Of a DNA stretch of 64,000 nt, positions 12,500 to 23,577 are shown in pieces. Every line of letters starts with the position of its first letter. Position 1 is the stretch's first letter. A model generated the notes under the pieces. The model was not told the DNA's origin. It did not search any database and saw only the letters and a list, made by a program, of their open reading frames with translations. A program made the position numbers and the translations under genes. The DNA is from Kappaphycus alvarezii (Eukaryota; Rhodophyta; Florideophyceae; Gigartinales; Solieriaceae). Where the stretch lies: positions 806,001-870,000 of the forward strand of contig NADL03000471.1 in the NCBI GenBank assembly GCA_002205965.3, read 5' to 3'.

Positions 12500-12680
12500 T
12501 GTTTGAAAGATCTTCGGTCACGATATGGAACGTACAAGTTCGCGGTGATGCTTTTTGACTCATAAATGCTCAAGCGACGTTTCAAAGGATGACGGACGAT
12601 GTTCTTTGTGGGTTACCGTTTGCCATGGTTTACGCGGATGATGTTGCAGATTACCGGTAAAACCTCTTCTGGCTTAAATG
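12500..12680 (+). mobile_element. Ty3/gypsy reverse transcriptase scrap
   Basis: Plus-strand translation gives RYGTYKFAVMLF, then FQRMTDDVL and FAMVYADDV, the order of gypsy RT motifs up to the Y-x-DD box. It is only about 180 bp long and is broken. It lies on the opposite strand to the full gypsy that starts 300 bp further on, so it is a separate, older insertion. Confidence 0.55.
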
Positions 12681-12990
12681 ACTAAAGGGATAGTCACCTG
12701 GTTACCCGATCCTCGAAGGAAGCACGCATTTCACTAAAGAAAATTGTAGCGAATGAAAGACAGAGGTATTACAGAAGCACAGGATAAATCATAAGTAACC
12801 CCCTACCGCCCTTGCCTCCATCTATCCATCACGATGACGATCACACTACGCCCACCATAAACTATTGTAAACTTTTGCTTCCTACAGTTCTTTATTTTCC
12901 TTCACATTTTCTTAAGTGCTAAAAGTTAGCCTTTATCGGGGGCAAATGCGCTTTTTGGGAACTTACTGTGCGTCTTCCTTCGAGGGGTTT

Positions 12991-12995
12991 GGCCG
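12991..12995. repeat. Target-site duplication, left (GGCCG)
   Basis: Exact match to 18,799-18,803, flanking the outer ends of the two LTRs. Five bases is the usual size for gypsy integrases. Confidence 0.85.
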
Positions 12996-13306
12996 AAATA
13001 AGATAGTAATGGGTGAAGGTGGAAAAGATAAATGACTTTAGGAATGGGGTTTCTGTACTTTCGTGTGTCCCCTTGGCTCTGCCATTAACGTCCAACACTT
13101 TTTTTATGGCACTCGCGTGTGGGATAGAACGTTCCAGAGCCACAAGCCGCGAGGCCTACGATAATTCAAAATAACGAAAATGCCGTAGAAAATAATAGAA
13201 AACCAATTTTTGAGTACAGTAGGTCACTAACGTAGAAAAATGAGAGAAGGAGTCATACAAGTAGCGAAAAAGGTAGTTTTTGCTGATCCCCTAGGAGCCA
13301 TCAACA
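12996..13306 (-). repeat. 3' LTR of the gypsy element
   Basis: Aligns over its whole length with 18,490-18,798; long shared stretches include GAGTACAGTAGGTCACTAAC and TCATACAAGTAGCGAAAA. On the minus strand it begins TGTTGATGGCTCC. Confidence 0.88.
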
Positions 13307-13320
13307 CTACCCCGGCCCCA
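13307..13320 (-). other. Polypurine tract of the gypsy element
   Basis: On the minus strand TGGGGCCGGGGTAG lies directly against the start of the 3' LTR. This is the position from which plus-strand DNA is primed in LTR elements. Confidence 0.6.
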
Positions 13321-13845
13321 GATAGAAGCCTGGCGCACCTTAAGAAATTGATCTGCTGGTTGTAACACGAACTCAAAGCCCCTCCTCCTACCTTCACGTC
13401 CTAGCTCTATTCCTTCCGCCGCGAACACCTGCAACGCGTCATTTCATTCCCAGCCGGGCTCAGCTACCACAGCGAAAAATCCCACCTCTCTCTGCGCGCG
13501 GTGTCCTCTCCGCTCCGAACGCACTTTGATTCAGGGCAGCTAAAGCCTTCGGGACTGTTCTATCAGTGTCAATACGAGTGCAGGTTCATACGGGCTCGGA
13601 GACATCCGAAAAATCCTTACGTCCGCCACTAGGATTGCGAGTTTTAGCCAAACCGCGAGGAAGTCAACAGGGGGGGAGGCTTCATGTCGTGATTTAAATA
13701 GCCAGTACCCAGGGTAAGGTTACTTAGTCGTAGAGGCGAAGGCCTTGCCATGCGCGACAATAACCCGGTCTCTGGCATCAAACTTTCTTGTTTGTATCTC
13801 GTCAAATTCTTTACCAAGCCGCTGAATATGCATATCGACCCTCGT
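13321..13845. other. Gypsy 3' non-coding stretch
   Basis: Lies between the integrase and the 3' LTR inside the fossil. No domain seen. Confidence 0.4.
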
Positions 13846-14483
13846 CTAGGGAAGCGCTACGATAGCCAGCACTTCTAGCCGGCGATGCTCTCCCAAATAA
13901 TTTTGTAGCAGTGCACCGGGATCAGACAGATCCATGCGCGGTACCACTCCGAACATGAATTCGAACGGGAAGGCCCCTGTCCCAAGTCTTCGACGGCGGT
14001 AGCCATGAAGAACTTTGGGAAGCCACAGTTCCCAGTCGGATCTTTGTCCGATCATTATCTTCTTCAATGCATTGTTGATAGTGCGCAACATCCTTTCGGA
14101 GCGAACGTTGTACATCGGGGAATAGGCCAGGACGATGATCCACTGGACTTAATTTTTCTTCATGGATTCGAAGAGAGTATCGACTAAAAAACATCTAGCA
14201 TTGTCAGATAAAACGTTATTCGGAGGACCAAAAATGCAAACTGTCTCCTTTCCAGAAATGCAGTCACGAATTCTGCAGATGCAGTCTTCGATGCGGCGGC
14301 AATCAGCCAGCCTGTTATATGCTCGACGGCGATAAGAAGAAATTTGTTTCCAACCTTAAACCAGGGGAAGGGTGAAGAAAATTCTATAGAGAAGGTCTCG
14401 AAGATATTCGTGAGTAGAATTCTCAACCTAGTCCGATAAGGGATAAGAGGCTTGGTCTTTTGACATAACTTACATCTATTCAC
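13846..14483 (-). pseudogene. Gypsy integrase remnant
   Basis: Fossil integrase region. The upstream part (14,184-14,483) shows the end of the zinc domain (CKLCQKTKP) and the start of the catalytic core (FETFSIEFSSPFP). The downstream part (13,846-14,194) has SERMLRTINNALKKI and LPKVLHGYRRRRLGTGAFPF, the conserved end of the core in gypsy integrases. No chromodomain seen. The region is broken. Confidence 0.8.
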
Positions 14484-15089
14484 GTAGTTCTAAACGTCCC
14501 GATGTACTTGAGGCTTCCAACACGAATTTTTTTGTTGTCTCTCTATCCCAGTGCCCAACTTCGTCATGGGATTTCTTCAAAATCCCCGGACTGTCCTAAA
14601 TTATCATGATAATATAGAGGTCATTCTTCGTACGCCTCAGTAATTTTCATCCCCGTACCATGCGGTATTTTGTGGCGCTTTTTATCGAGCGGCGCTTGGA
14701 CATATCTTGTTCCCGAAAATCATGTTCTTCGATGTAGCGAGGGACATTTCCCAATTACAGCTCTATAGAGGGAGTCTTGGCCGAGTTCATAGAGTCCACT
14801 GCGGCAAAAAAGGTCTCCTTTGTAGACATTTGGGGCTCTTCGGGGCCCTTCGTTCACTACCCGTGAAAGGTAGTCGGCAGCTCTATTCTGCTCCCGGACT
14901 GTATTCCACCTCAAACTTGTATTATTTTGCCAGAAATTCTAGGCATCGTTCCAGCCATTCACGGACATCACTCCTTTTAAAGGCTTTCTGAACAGCATGA
15001 AGGTCGGTTACGAGTTTTAAGGGTGCCCATTAAAAGAAAATACACTCGGAACTTCCTAAGTCGAAGATGACCGGAAAAAGGCTTCCCTC

Positions 15090-16130
15090 TCACACGCGGA
15101 ATAGTTCCGCTAAGCGTATTTCATGGTGCGACCTGCATATTGCACGGGTTTTATCTTCCCTTTCTCTTTCTTCTGAGCAAGTAATGCTACCAAAGCGAAA
15201 ATTGAGGAATTCGTTTCCACGATAAACGGAGCGCCGAAGTCGGGAAAGTCCAGCAAAGGCGGGGATGTTAGTTTCTTTTTTAGCACCTTGAATGGCTCCT
15301 TCATCTCTTCTGTCCAATTGAACTTCTACTTTCCGGAAGTTGCAGCGCATAGAATGGCAGAGATACCTGCTAAGTCCTTGATAAAGCGGCGATAGTAACT
15401 GGCCAAGCCGAGTTTGCTCTGCATCTCAGTCGTGTTCCCTGGTACTGGTGCCGCCTTGATAGCACTGATCTTCTCTTTGTCGACGTTAACTCATTCCGTC
15501 GACGAAATGACCGAGACACTTGACACCAGACTTGGCAAAGGAACGTTTTCGTGATTTTTAACCTGATTTAGGCCTTTCCAATAACTTAATAGACGATGAT
15601 AAGGCGTATAAGGAGCTCCTTGATATTGTAAGAGAATGCGATGTGTTCGTATGGATACACTCGAGCGAAGGGTATATCTTCCAAGATGATTACAATCCAT
15701 CACTCGCTGGAACGTAGACTGCACATTCATCAGGCCGAAAGTGCATCACATCGAACTTGAGTGTACCAGAGCGGCACACAAAGTTAGTGATCTCTTTGCA
15801 TTCTTTACTAATGCGGATCTGCCAATACCCTGGGAAGAGTTCCGTTTTCGTAAAGGCGGAGCCTCTCTTCAAGTCATCGAATATTTTTTCGATCTGGGCA
15901 ACGGCCAGCGATCAGCCTTAATTCTTCATTTCAGCGCACGGTAGTCCACAAAAAAGCGGGACCTACCATCCTTATCCGTCAAAAACACGACAGCAAACAA
16001 CCAAGCTGAGGAGGCTGGAGTGATAGTTCCTGGATCAAGCATGTTGTCGATCTCGTTGCGAGTGATTTCTTTGTGGCGCGGGGGCACTTGAATAGCCCTA
16101 GGAAAGATGGTGGTCTCATCATTCAGCTCG
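15090..16130 (-). pseudogene. Gypsy reverse transcriptase and RNase H remnant
   Basis: RT entry sequence near 16.1-15.93 kb (PPRHKEITRNEIDNML, then FFVDYRAL), followed by LFPGYWQIRIS near 15.83 kb, then RNase H near 15.25-15.13 kb (FGAPFIVETNSS and IKPVQYAGRTM). The frame at 15,926-16,780 reads straight from the inserted solo LTR into this RT, so its upstream half is LTR sequence, not protein. Confidence 0.8.
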
Positions 16131-16149
16131 AATCCATGTTTCGTCGGTA

Positions 16150-16154
16150 CTGAT
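16150..16154. repeat. Target-site duplication of solo LTR copy 1 (left)
   Basis: CTGAT, exactly repeated at 17,175-17,179 on the other side of the 1,020-bp unit. Confidence 0.85.
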
Positions 16155-16478
16155 TGTAGGGCAATGCGCGGTGCGCAGTTCTTCTCGTCTAGGAACGGAA
16201 CACCGTCAGACGATGAGAAACCCAACATACACACACCAAGACCCATAGGGTGTTCTCTGTCCTTCTTTCTCTTTAAGCACCCTGCGATGCAGTAGTACAG
16301 CTCGCCGACGGCGAGGAGAAATGAGGTTGGAAGAGCGGGGGGTATTCCTTGGACGGCTGGAAGGTATACTTTTTCTCCGGTTGTAAGGCCGGACCGTGGT
16401 CCCCGGAATGCTAGAACCTTGATAAGGATTGATTCCAAAGAATCGTATACACCAGGGGTGTAATACTGGACAAAAAAG

Positions 16479-16538
16479 AAGTAGTAGTGGATCAGCAGTG
16501 CTGAATAGATATTCAGCACTGCTGATCCACTACTACTT
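16479..16538. repeat. Perfect 29-bp-arm hairpin in solo LTR copy 1
   Basis: Left arm 16,479-16,507 and right arm 16,510-16,538 are exact reverse complements, separated by two bases. The centre contains TCAGCAGTGCTGA. The second solo LTR has a shorter imperfect hairpin at the same place (52,539-52,566). Confidence 0.95.
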
Positions 16539-16819
16539 AAGGATGTTATCACCAACGACAACCTTGAAGTTCGTACTTGTACGTATATAGACGCCGGAGT
16601 CCGGGGCGCCAATTGTGAGTAAATATCACAAACAAACAACAAAAGGGGTATTATAATATTTGATAGAGAGGGAGGAAACAGAAAGGGGAACCCGGGCGTA
16701 TAAACATGGCTATAGCCAAAAATGCCGTTGGTAAGGTTTCTGCAAAGGCGGAAGTTGGGAGTCAAGTTCAGGGCCAACACCGGGTGGCTGTTTAATCTGC
16801 GGCCCTAGTGTTCAAGTAG

Positions 16820-16828
16820 GTATAAATA
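16820..16828 (+). promoter_or_regulatory. TATA-like element in solo LTR copy 1
   Basis: GTATAAATACTAGTTA is shared with copy 2 (TATA at 52,851) although the surrounding bases differ more. It is a plausible LTR promoter; function is inferred. Confidence 0.45.
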
Positions 16829-17237
16829 CTAGTTAACTAGGTTAGAGTTATCTACAACGGCGGGTGAGTGAAGTTAGGGTCAACCAAGCTAGGCAAATCC
16901 AGGTTAGAGATAAGTAAATTCGAAACTTGGCCCAATAGGTGCTTTTCACCTGCGAAAATATCAGGTCCAATTTGGGGGCCGAGTGGTCTACATTGCAAGC
17001 CCTCAAGCCCCATCGGGTGAGTATACAGTACCAGGAATAATAGTGGGCGACAAAAGAAAATTGCCCTTTCTGTACAGTACAGTGCCTGCTGGTTAGCAGT
17101 GAATCAGATCAAAAAAAGATCACCAAAATCAGCTCTGCCGATGACAGTACAGTGTGAGTGCCAATTGCACTACACTGATACGGAGAGGGGCCCCTTGACC
17201 GTCCATGCGACTATTTCAGTGTCACAGAGTGGGCTAT

Positions 17238-17841
17238 TTATGCTTCCTTGTGTTTTTTCAGGAAGATGGGCAGTGCGGGCTCTACATGCCCATTACATCT
17301 CCTCCTTCTCGCTTTCTTCGACCCCTTTTCCGACTGCGATGCAAACGTCTCAGCTAGTCCCTCATTACAGTTTTCAGAGCTCTCGTAAATGTTTTCCGGG
17401 ATCTCCAGGACCTTTTTTTCCTGATGTCTCTGTGGAATGGGGGCAGCGTAAGAGTCGGAGTTGAATTCTTCGCTAGGTGTTTCAATTTCTTCACCCCTCA
17501 TCAGCTGCTTCTCGGTGGTTTTTACCGGGCCCTAAAGGGAGCACTACTTCCTCAGAGCCAATGTGCAGACGAATGTTCTGGGTCAAGAAGTTTAAATTTG
17601 ACAGCATAGTCAGAGAGTTGGGAGAAAAAGAACTAGATCAAATGGCGACTTCCCCACAACCAAAAATTCCAGTTTGACCGCATGGTGCCCAAAGGTGGCC
17701 GTTAAACTTGAGCAAAGAGTCGGTACAGGAGGAAATATCTACGTTTGCTATGGTAACTTTCTTCAACGTATAGTTCGGCGACAGGTAGAGGCGTAAAGAT
17801 AATTTTGCAGACATTAAGTCCGATACGGCTCCAGAGTCCAC
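17238..17841 (-). pseudogene. Gypsy protease and linker remnant
   Basis: The frame at 17,638-17,841 begins with DSGA, the catalytic motif of retropepsins, followed by a typical beta-rich stretch (KKVTIANVDI). Downstream, 17,238-17,501 encodes an acidic then basic linker without a known domain. The solo LTR lies just beyond. Confidence 0.7.
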
Positions 17842-17957
17842 AAGTGCTCAAACTTCCGTACAATAAGCCTTGAGCTGCAGAAATCGCAGCAATAGTGGCC
17901 CTTAAACTGCCATAACGGAAATTTTGAGCATAAAATTTTCCCCTAACAGCCTTCTTA

Positions 17958-18266
17958 TTACCTTCGCAGCTCCTTCAGCATCCCCTTGAAGAAGCTGACC
18001 GAACATGAGCCTTCGGCTGCCATTGTTGAGCTCAGCGACAACGTCGTACTTTCCGACGTATTCTTGAAGCTTGTTTGAACCCTTGGTTCCTTTTTTATTC
18101 TCCTGCTTCCACTTTTGCTCGGTCGACCCGAAACACGGAAAGCTTCTTTCTGCGGAACAGGAGGTATTATTCGCACTGAATGTAGATTATGCGCTAGGAA
18201 GGATGCCTTTTCCTCACTGGATTTCCCGGCCATGTCAACATTGTTGAGGAAGGAGAACTCCTTCAC
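17958..18266 (-). pseudogene. Gypsy gag-like remnant
   Basis: A 102-codon frame between the primer site and the protease, where gag belongs. It is Ser/Lys-rich with no zinc knuckle visible. The assignment rests on position. Confidence 0.5.
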
Positions 18267-18472
18267 ATCGCTGTTTTCGCCATAATCGACAGAATGCGCT
18301 CAACAGGAGCTCCGCGACTTCGTTACCCGTTTGCGTTTAGTCTCAAAGTAATGTAGGCGCGACAGGTTTCCACCTGTCGCCCGCATTCTTCGTTAATTCC
18401 TGCATACCCTTCGCAAGCTTCTATGCAACATCATGCAACTCATAAAGATTTACCACCATCTGAGGAAGAGTT

Positions 18473-18489
18473 CCTCCATAAGTGTACCA
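18473..18489 (-). other. Primer-binding site of the gypsy element
   Basis: On the minus strand TGGTACACTTATGGAGG starts directly after the 5' LTR end; the leading TGG would pair with the CCA end of a tRNA. I cannot name the tRNA. Confidence 0.6.
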
Positions 18490-18798
18490 TGATAGTATCG
18501 GAATAGGTGGAGGTGGAAATAACAAATGACGTTAGGAAGGGGGGTTTCTGTGATGTCGTGAATCGCTGTACCCCCGCCAATATCGGCCAGCACTGTTTAC
18601 ATGGCACTCGCGGGTGCGGCAGAACGTTTCAGAGCCACACGCCACGAGGCCACGATACTTAAAAATAACGAAAGTACCGTAGAAAATAACAGAAAAACAA
18701 CTCTTGAGTACAGTAGGTCACTAACGTAGAAAAGTGAGAAAAGCGTCATACAAGTAGCGAAAAGGTAAGTTTTGGTGACCCTTCAGGAGCCATCAACA
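18490..18798 (-). repeat. 5' LTR of the gypsy element
   Basis: 309 bp, TG...CA ends on the minus strand (TGTTGATG...ACTATCA). Pairs with 12,996-13,306 and is followed outward by the GGCCG duplication. Confidence 0.9.
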
Positions 18799-18803
18799 GG
18801 CCG
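18799..18803. repeat. Target-site duplication, right (GGCCG)
   Basis: Partner of 12,991-12,995. Confidence 0.85.
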
Positions 18804-20007
18804 TACACTTCTGAACTGTAAAGTTGATTTTGGGAACTTTACCAACACATTAGTACCATCTTACTGTAATCTACAGCATGTTGATGTTCGACAATGGGGA
18901 GGTTGTCTACATGACTGCCTCTTGTGTCCCATGCAAAGTGATCCACTTGAGTCTCTCGTGTCGGCCTTCTGATCTAAACCTGTTGCACCCCTGTGACCAA
19001 TATCTACATATTTAGAGAGGCCATAAACTTAATCAACGAAGTACCCTCAAATCTTCTGACGACTAGTTGATTTTCCGTAGGCTTCTCGTTCGTGCAAACA
19101 GGAACTCAAACAATAACACTCCTGTAACCATCCATTACTACTGTAGTTCCATGCATCATATGAAATCCTTGTTGTCGTTGCGCAAATGCAAAGTCTTCCT
19201 GTCATCTTAACACTTCACATTTCTACTTAACTCGGTTGAGACAAGTACTGCTCGAGTCTCACTAATCAATGATGATCTGCCAAAACAATTGTACACTATG
19301 GAGGCCGCTCGAGAGCGATACGGCATTTTTCGGTATATCAGTGCGGATAGCCGTCCGCAGTGTGTTAAACGGTTTTTTTGGACAGACTGCCGAACCCATT
19401 TTGCAACAGCAGCTCTTCCGGACAGAATATCCCATCCAGCTGCCTTTTTCAAGGTTGTTTGCTGCTTTTCTATTCATTGGGTATGAATTTTAATTTGTTG
19501 TTAGAAAGCTTTGGTCTGAGGGCCGGTGGCGTCGGTTCAGGCATGAGGGACAGTTCCGCGTTTTATGCAAGTTTTCTCTACTGAATCGTTGGCGATTATG
19601 TAGAGCATGAACAGGTTGTACTGCTTTTACGAGTTCGTACTAAGATGTGGAGTCATTTTTTATCGCTCCAAGTTGTGTAGAAGGTTGGGGGTACCAGGCC
19701 AGAAACGATAAGTTCATGACACGTTTAATATATTGGGGGGCAGATCGATCGCCTATCAAATAGTGAGATAGGTCGTGTATTCATTTGTGATTCATCCACG
19801 AAATGGCATTTCATTCCATATAGGACTTGCAAACACGGATATTATAATTTTAAGACTGTCTAATGACCAACAACGGACTTCACATCTGCTCAAAACTCCC
19901 TTACACACGCAAATATAGTCAAATCAAAACTTCTGTGCACGAAGCAATCATCCAACGCAATAGCAGAATCAACCGGCTCACTTTTCGATCACTTTCATGA
20001 AAGTGAC
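18804..20007. other. Unassigned mosaic sequence
   Basis: Near-balanced composition. Overlapping short frames at 19,207-19,584 on both strands are open, but no family is recognised. Confidence 0.35.
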
Positions 20008-20050
20008 CGGATATATCTTCCAAGAGTAAAACACCCAAACCTTTCCCCCC
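20008..20050 (-). repeat. Dispersed repeat R1, core copy 1
   Basis: Minus-strand copy of the R1 core (GGTTTGGGTGTTTTACTC, then TTGGAAGATATATCCGG). TTTCATGAAA lies on both sides, at about 19,993 and 20,051, a palindrome not seen at other copies. Confidence 0.8.
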
Positions 20051-22689
20051 TTTCATGAAAAACAATTGGAACACCTTCCATCGTCTTCCTCCCGCCACTT
20101 CCAGAAGTCTCATTCTAGCTCCTGAAACTCAAACTCTAGCTCAAAGTATGACGATAGGCAGTAGCATAAGCCCATGAGATGACCATGCGGTTAACATTTG
20201 CAAAGTTACACGTTTCTTGTATTCGCAATCTCCCACTTTCGCAAGAAGTCAGTTCCAGTTTGTCACGCTTGTCAGTTTTTCGTCAGAGTTTATGAAGGGT
20301 TATCTTGTGCTGTTCCTCAGGGGATCAATTCTTACTACAGCCCCTACACAATCCAGCATCATATTAGTACACCCCGCTTCAAATGGTTGTATTGAAAACC
20401 TTTCACCAAACTATTTGCCCCGCATGAAAACAAGAATGTCACGCCATCCTGTAATCTCGGATCTGTTTTGACATTTAACACCCAGTTGCAGTCCAGCCAG
20501 ATGACAAGACTGAAGCAAGTAAACACAAAGTATGACTAGGCCGCACCTACACATGAAAAAGCCTCCATCTTTCTGTTATTTTCAACCCAGGAATATTGCG
20601 CTGATGGATTTTATGGCTTCATTTCCTCACTTGTTATGGAATCGCACCGCAAACTGTTGCCGCATGTGAACTGCATGCCTGCAATTCAAAGTCGCTCTTC
20701 GAAAAAAAACTCGCTGGCCGGATGTCCGCCAGCGTCATTCTGTGGCTACTGCGGTTTGCATGCCGCGTTGGCTTCCCTTACCAAAAAAGATTAATGCGTA
20801 AGGATGTAAGCGGGGCGGCTTGGGGTGGAAGCGTATTTTAATGCAGTGGATGCGGCATGAAGGTAATACAGCGCACAGTTGCTTCACATTGAGCCACAGA
20901 TGACGGTCCTGCGAGTAAGGTCTGTGAGGGCTTTCTCGGCTTCTTAGACTACGATGCGGGCCTAGATTGCGAGCTTTAAAGGTGCTCGAATGGGGGTAAG
21001 TGCAAAATTTGGGGACCCCTTGTACTTTGCCCGTGGCGTGTGAGTTTTTTTGCTGAGGGTTTCATTCGTGGCCTGGTGGGGACTTCATAAGGAAAGAGGG
21101 AGGATTGCTTCCCTCACTGAAATATGGGAAAACAGTGTGGTACTCATTCGCTGGCTGATACCAATTCAACTCGTACGGCAAAGTGGTTGACTGTGCAGTA
21201 CTATATGGATCGGCGTTGTATAGATTGGATGGATGCTGCTGAGATCGCAAACGAAGACCAGTTGATATATTTCACGTGATGGTGATGCATAGAATACGCT
21301 AGGTACGGAAACGGGTGAACGCTGCGGGCCGGTTTTGTCTAACTGTGCATCATTTCGCGCTCGATTGGGAGCCCTTTCGGCCGGGTTGAGTGGCACAAGC
21401 TCTGCATCGGCAGAGAAACTACCTTTGCAGTCAAAATAATACAGCAGGTAGTTTCCGTCGTGAGCCGTTGTGAGAGTACTGCGCTGCCTTTTTCGGCACT
21501 GTATCGATACTATGGGTATGTTGTACATTTAGTGAACATCTAATAAAAGCGTTTGTTTGTTGTGCATATACCTTGATGTGTGTGGGAATTGTCCCGTTAG
21601 GAGAGTTTCCGTATGAAGCAATCGGAGAGCAAATTTGAAATTAATGGATTAGAGTCGACTTTAGTAGTGCATCACTACATTCCATGCATACTGTCCCTTA
21701 CGGCAGGAAGATAGAAACGGTTGCAGGTCTAGGCATCGCAAGTGAGCGAGGGTCAGAAACAGAAACGTGAGGTACTATTTTCTACTCTACGAAGCCAGAT
21801 GCAAATGTCGCGTGTGTTGCAGACCACCGCACAATTCATTCAGACGCAAAAAACACACAAGGCCTTGGGATGATCCTACGAGCGATCTACAGTGCAACAA
21901 GCTCCACTTGAGACGTTTCTCAACCAACAGGTGAACATTAAACGCAAGCAGTTTTTTAGTAAGGTATTGCTAATGAAAAAAAATCAAAACATAGTGACCT
22001 GCCGGAAACAGCGCCACTCCAAATTGCATCGATGTGGAGAGGCCTATTGTTTTGGGGGCAGAATGTTGCTTGCATCCGGAACAATTTTAGGGGCTGCTCT
22101 CTGTTGTTCGAGGGGTGTGATCTCTCCTTCGTATACTCTAAGAGTTAATGTCTCGAATCAACAGATTTCTCTCTACATATGTGGGAAAACAGGGTATGTG
22201 TTTACTGCGAGGTACTGTATGTGTGGTGCTGGTTTTCCCGAGAAAGCAAAACTGTTTTTCTGTTATACCGTTTGTTTCAAGCTTGCAGGCATTGTATGTG
22301 GTGCATAGTGAGCATTCCAGCCAAGCAATTTACTGACTTTCCATTTATTGGATTCTGTACTGCGATCACCCCTACTCGATGATACAAAAATTGCTATCTT
22401 CATTTCGCCCTGGTGCCCGTTTGCCATTGCTGAATGCTCGAGCTATGAAATTCCTCCCTTGCGGTGTACAATTTTGTACAGAACGATATAAAGTAGCCCT
22501 CCGGTATCATGTCTCATTGATTTCATCAACAGCAGGTGATGCATTGTTTATTTTTGGCAAAAGTGCTGTGAGGGTTATTTTGAGGTTGTTTACGGGACGC
22601 CTTGCTTCGTTAGACGTATGCTCTCTTCGAAAACCCTGGGCAGAATTTCAACGACAGCAAGCGAAACCTTTCACGTGTCCACGGAAGGG
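20051..22689. other. Unassigned mosaic sequence, no gene seen
   Basis: Open frames at 21,166-21,528 (minus, 120 codons) and 21,892-22,308 (plus, 138 codons) are the longest here. Neither shows a domain. The second is Cys-rich by composition. Confidence 0.35.
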
Positions 22690-22740
22690 CGGGGTTGAAC
22701 CCGGGCCCAGTAATTAAAGAATGCCAACTAAGCAGGATAA
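22690..22740 (-). other. tRNA/SINE-like pol III boxes (weak)
   Basis: On the minus strand CTTAGTTGGCA (A-box-like) is followed about 20 bases later by GGGTTCAACCC (B-box-like). The spacing is too short for an intact tRNA and no cloverleaf forms by eye, so at best this is a decayed tRNA or a SINE head. Confidence 0.2.
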
Positions 22741-23535
22741 TACTCCACAAAATGCCACTACAGCTTGACTTGGGCTCAACGAACCTGTAAAAAGATATGA
22801 CCTGTACCGCATCTTTTGCAGTACAGCTCAAGAGAAGCCCGTGCTCAAGATGAGCAGCTTTCATGTCATCCACTTTGGACATATTATTGTTTGCTGCATA
22901 CGTCTCTCGAGTCCAGGATTTCCGCTGGGGGGTTTAACATTTGTTACTGAGGGTTCATTTCGCCTATATCTCTGCTCTATTCAGGGAAAGATTGGCCAGG
23001 CTACTCGATAATTTAAGTTTCATGTGACATCATTCCTTAGTAGTAGACTATTCTGGGTTTTGAACAGTTTAGTAAGGATCACAGAGAAGAAAGTACTCAA
23101 AAGGTTATGATTGAAAGGAGGGGAAACTAAATTAAACAATGAAAGAAGTAGAAACTGAAAACGGAAGTAGCAATGCCAGCAACACATCACCCTTTAGTAC
23201 AAACTTAGAAAATAGTGCTCACCAATCAACCAGTCGCCAAAACTCAATAAATCGCTGTTTAAATCCACACTGAAAGCTTGAACAGCGGATTCAATGACAA
23301 GCTAACAGCACAAATGCAAACCCGAACTCCTTAGAATCGAAAAATTGTATTACAGTCGTTGATCACCAATCTCTGGAATGATACTTGGTTTTTACAGCGC
23401 TATTCTCCCAATGTTGGTACGTGAATTTGTAAATGGCATTTAAAGTAGACAAACATGGTCTAAGTCCATCTTAAAACCAATCCGGGATCTAGTCTTCTGT
23501 TGCTGTCGACCTCAGCTACATCATAGGCTAGTTAG
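22741..23535. other. Unassigned sequence
   Basis: No gene, repeat or RNA seen. Confidence 0.35.
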
Positions 23536-23577
23536 GGGGGAAAGGTATGGGTGTTTTACTCTTGGAAGATATATCCG
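23536..23577 (+). repeat. Dispersed repeat R1, core copy 2
   Basis: GGGAAAGGTATGGGTGTTTT followed by ACTCTTGGAAGATATATCCG. Flanks on both sides differ from other copies, so only the core is shared. Confidence 0.85.

Larger units (their letters stand above)
16155..17174 (+). mobile_element. Solo LTR (copy 1) inserted in the gypsy element
   Basis: A 1,020-bp unit beginning TGTAGGGCAATGCG and ending TTGCACTACA, i.e. TGTAG...CTACA inverted ends of an LTR. CTGAT precedes it (16,150-16,154) and follows it (17,175-17,179), an exact 5-bp target duplication. It aligns from end to end with 52,206-53,222. It separates the protease from the RT of the host gypsy, so it landed later. A conserved TATAAATA lies at 16,821 in both copies, which suggests plus orientation, antisense to the host element. 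It has no internal coding region and probably formed by recombination between the two LTRs of a full element not present here. Confidence 0.88.
12996..18798 (-). mobile_element. Ty3/gypsy LTR retrotransposon fossil with both LTRs
   Basis: A whole-length but dead element on the minus strand, 5.8 kb including a 1,020-bp later insertion (4.78 kb without it). Both LTRs of about 310 bp align end to end, and GGCCG flanks it exactly on both sides (12,991-12,995 and 18,799-18,803) as the target duplication. Primer site and polypurine tract lie where expected. Parts from 5' to 3': gag-like region (about 18.27-17.96 kb), protease (17.84-17.64 kb), RT (about 16.13-15.5 kb), RNase H (about 15.35-15.1 kb), integrase (14.48-13.85 kb). 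The coding is broken at many places. The LTRs look roughly four-fifths identical by eye, so the insertion is old; the solo LTR within it is younger. Confidence 0.9.

Noticed and set aside
15669-15690. TATATCTTCCAAGATGAT inside the gypsy RT, similar to the R1 core
   Set aside because: It is RT coding sequence (around the V-I-L-E-D region) and similarity ends after about 14 bases.
16596-16614. TTGGCGCCCCGGACTCC on the minus strand, resembling a retroviral primer-binding site next to an LTR end
   Set aside because: The homologous unit continues past it to 16,155, where the TG end and the CTGAT duplication lie. The motif is therefore inside the LTR.
15926-16780. A 284-codon minus-strand frame that looks like one long gene
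   Set aside because: Its upstream half is the inserted solo LTR (with exact target duplication) and only the downstream part is gypsy RT. The long frame is a chance join.
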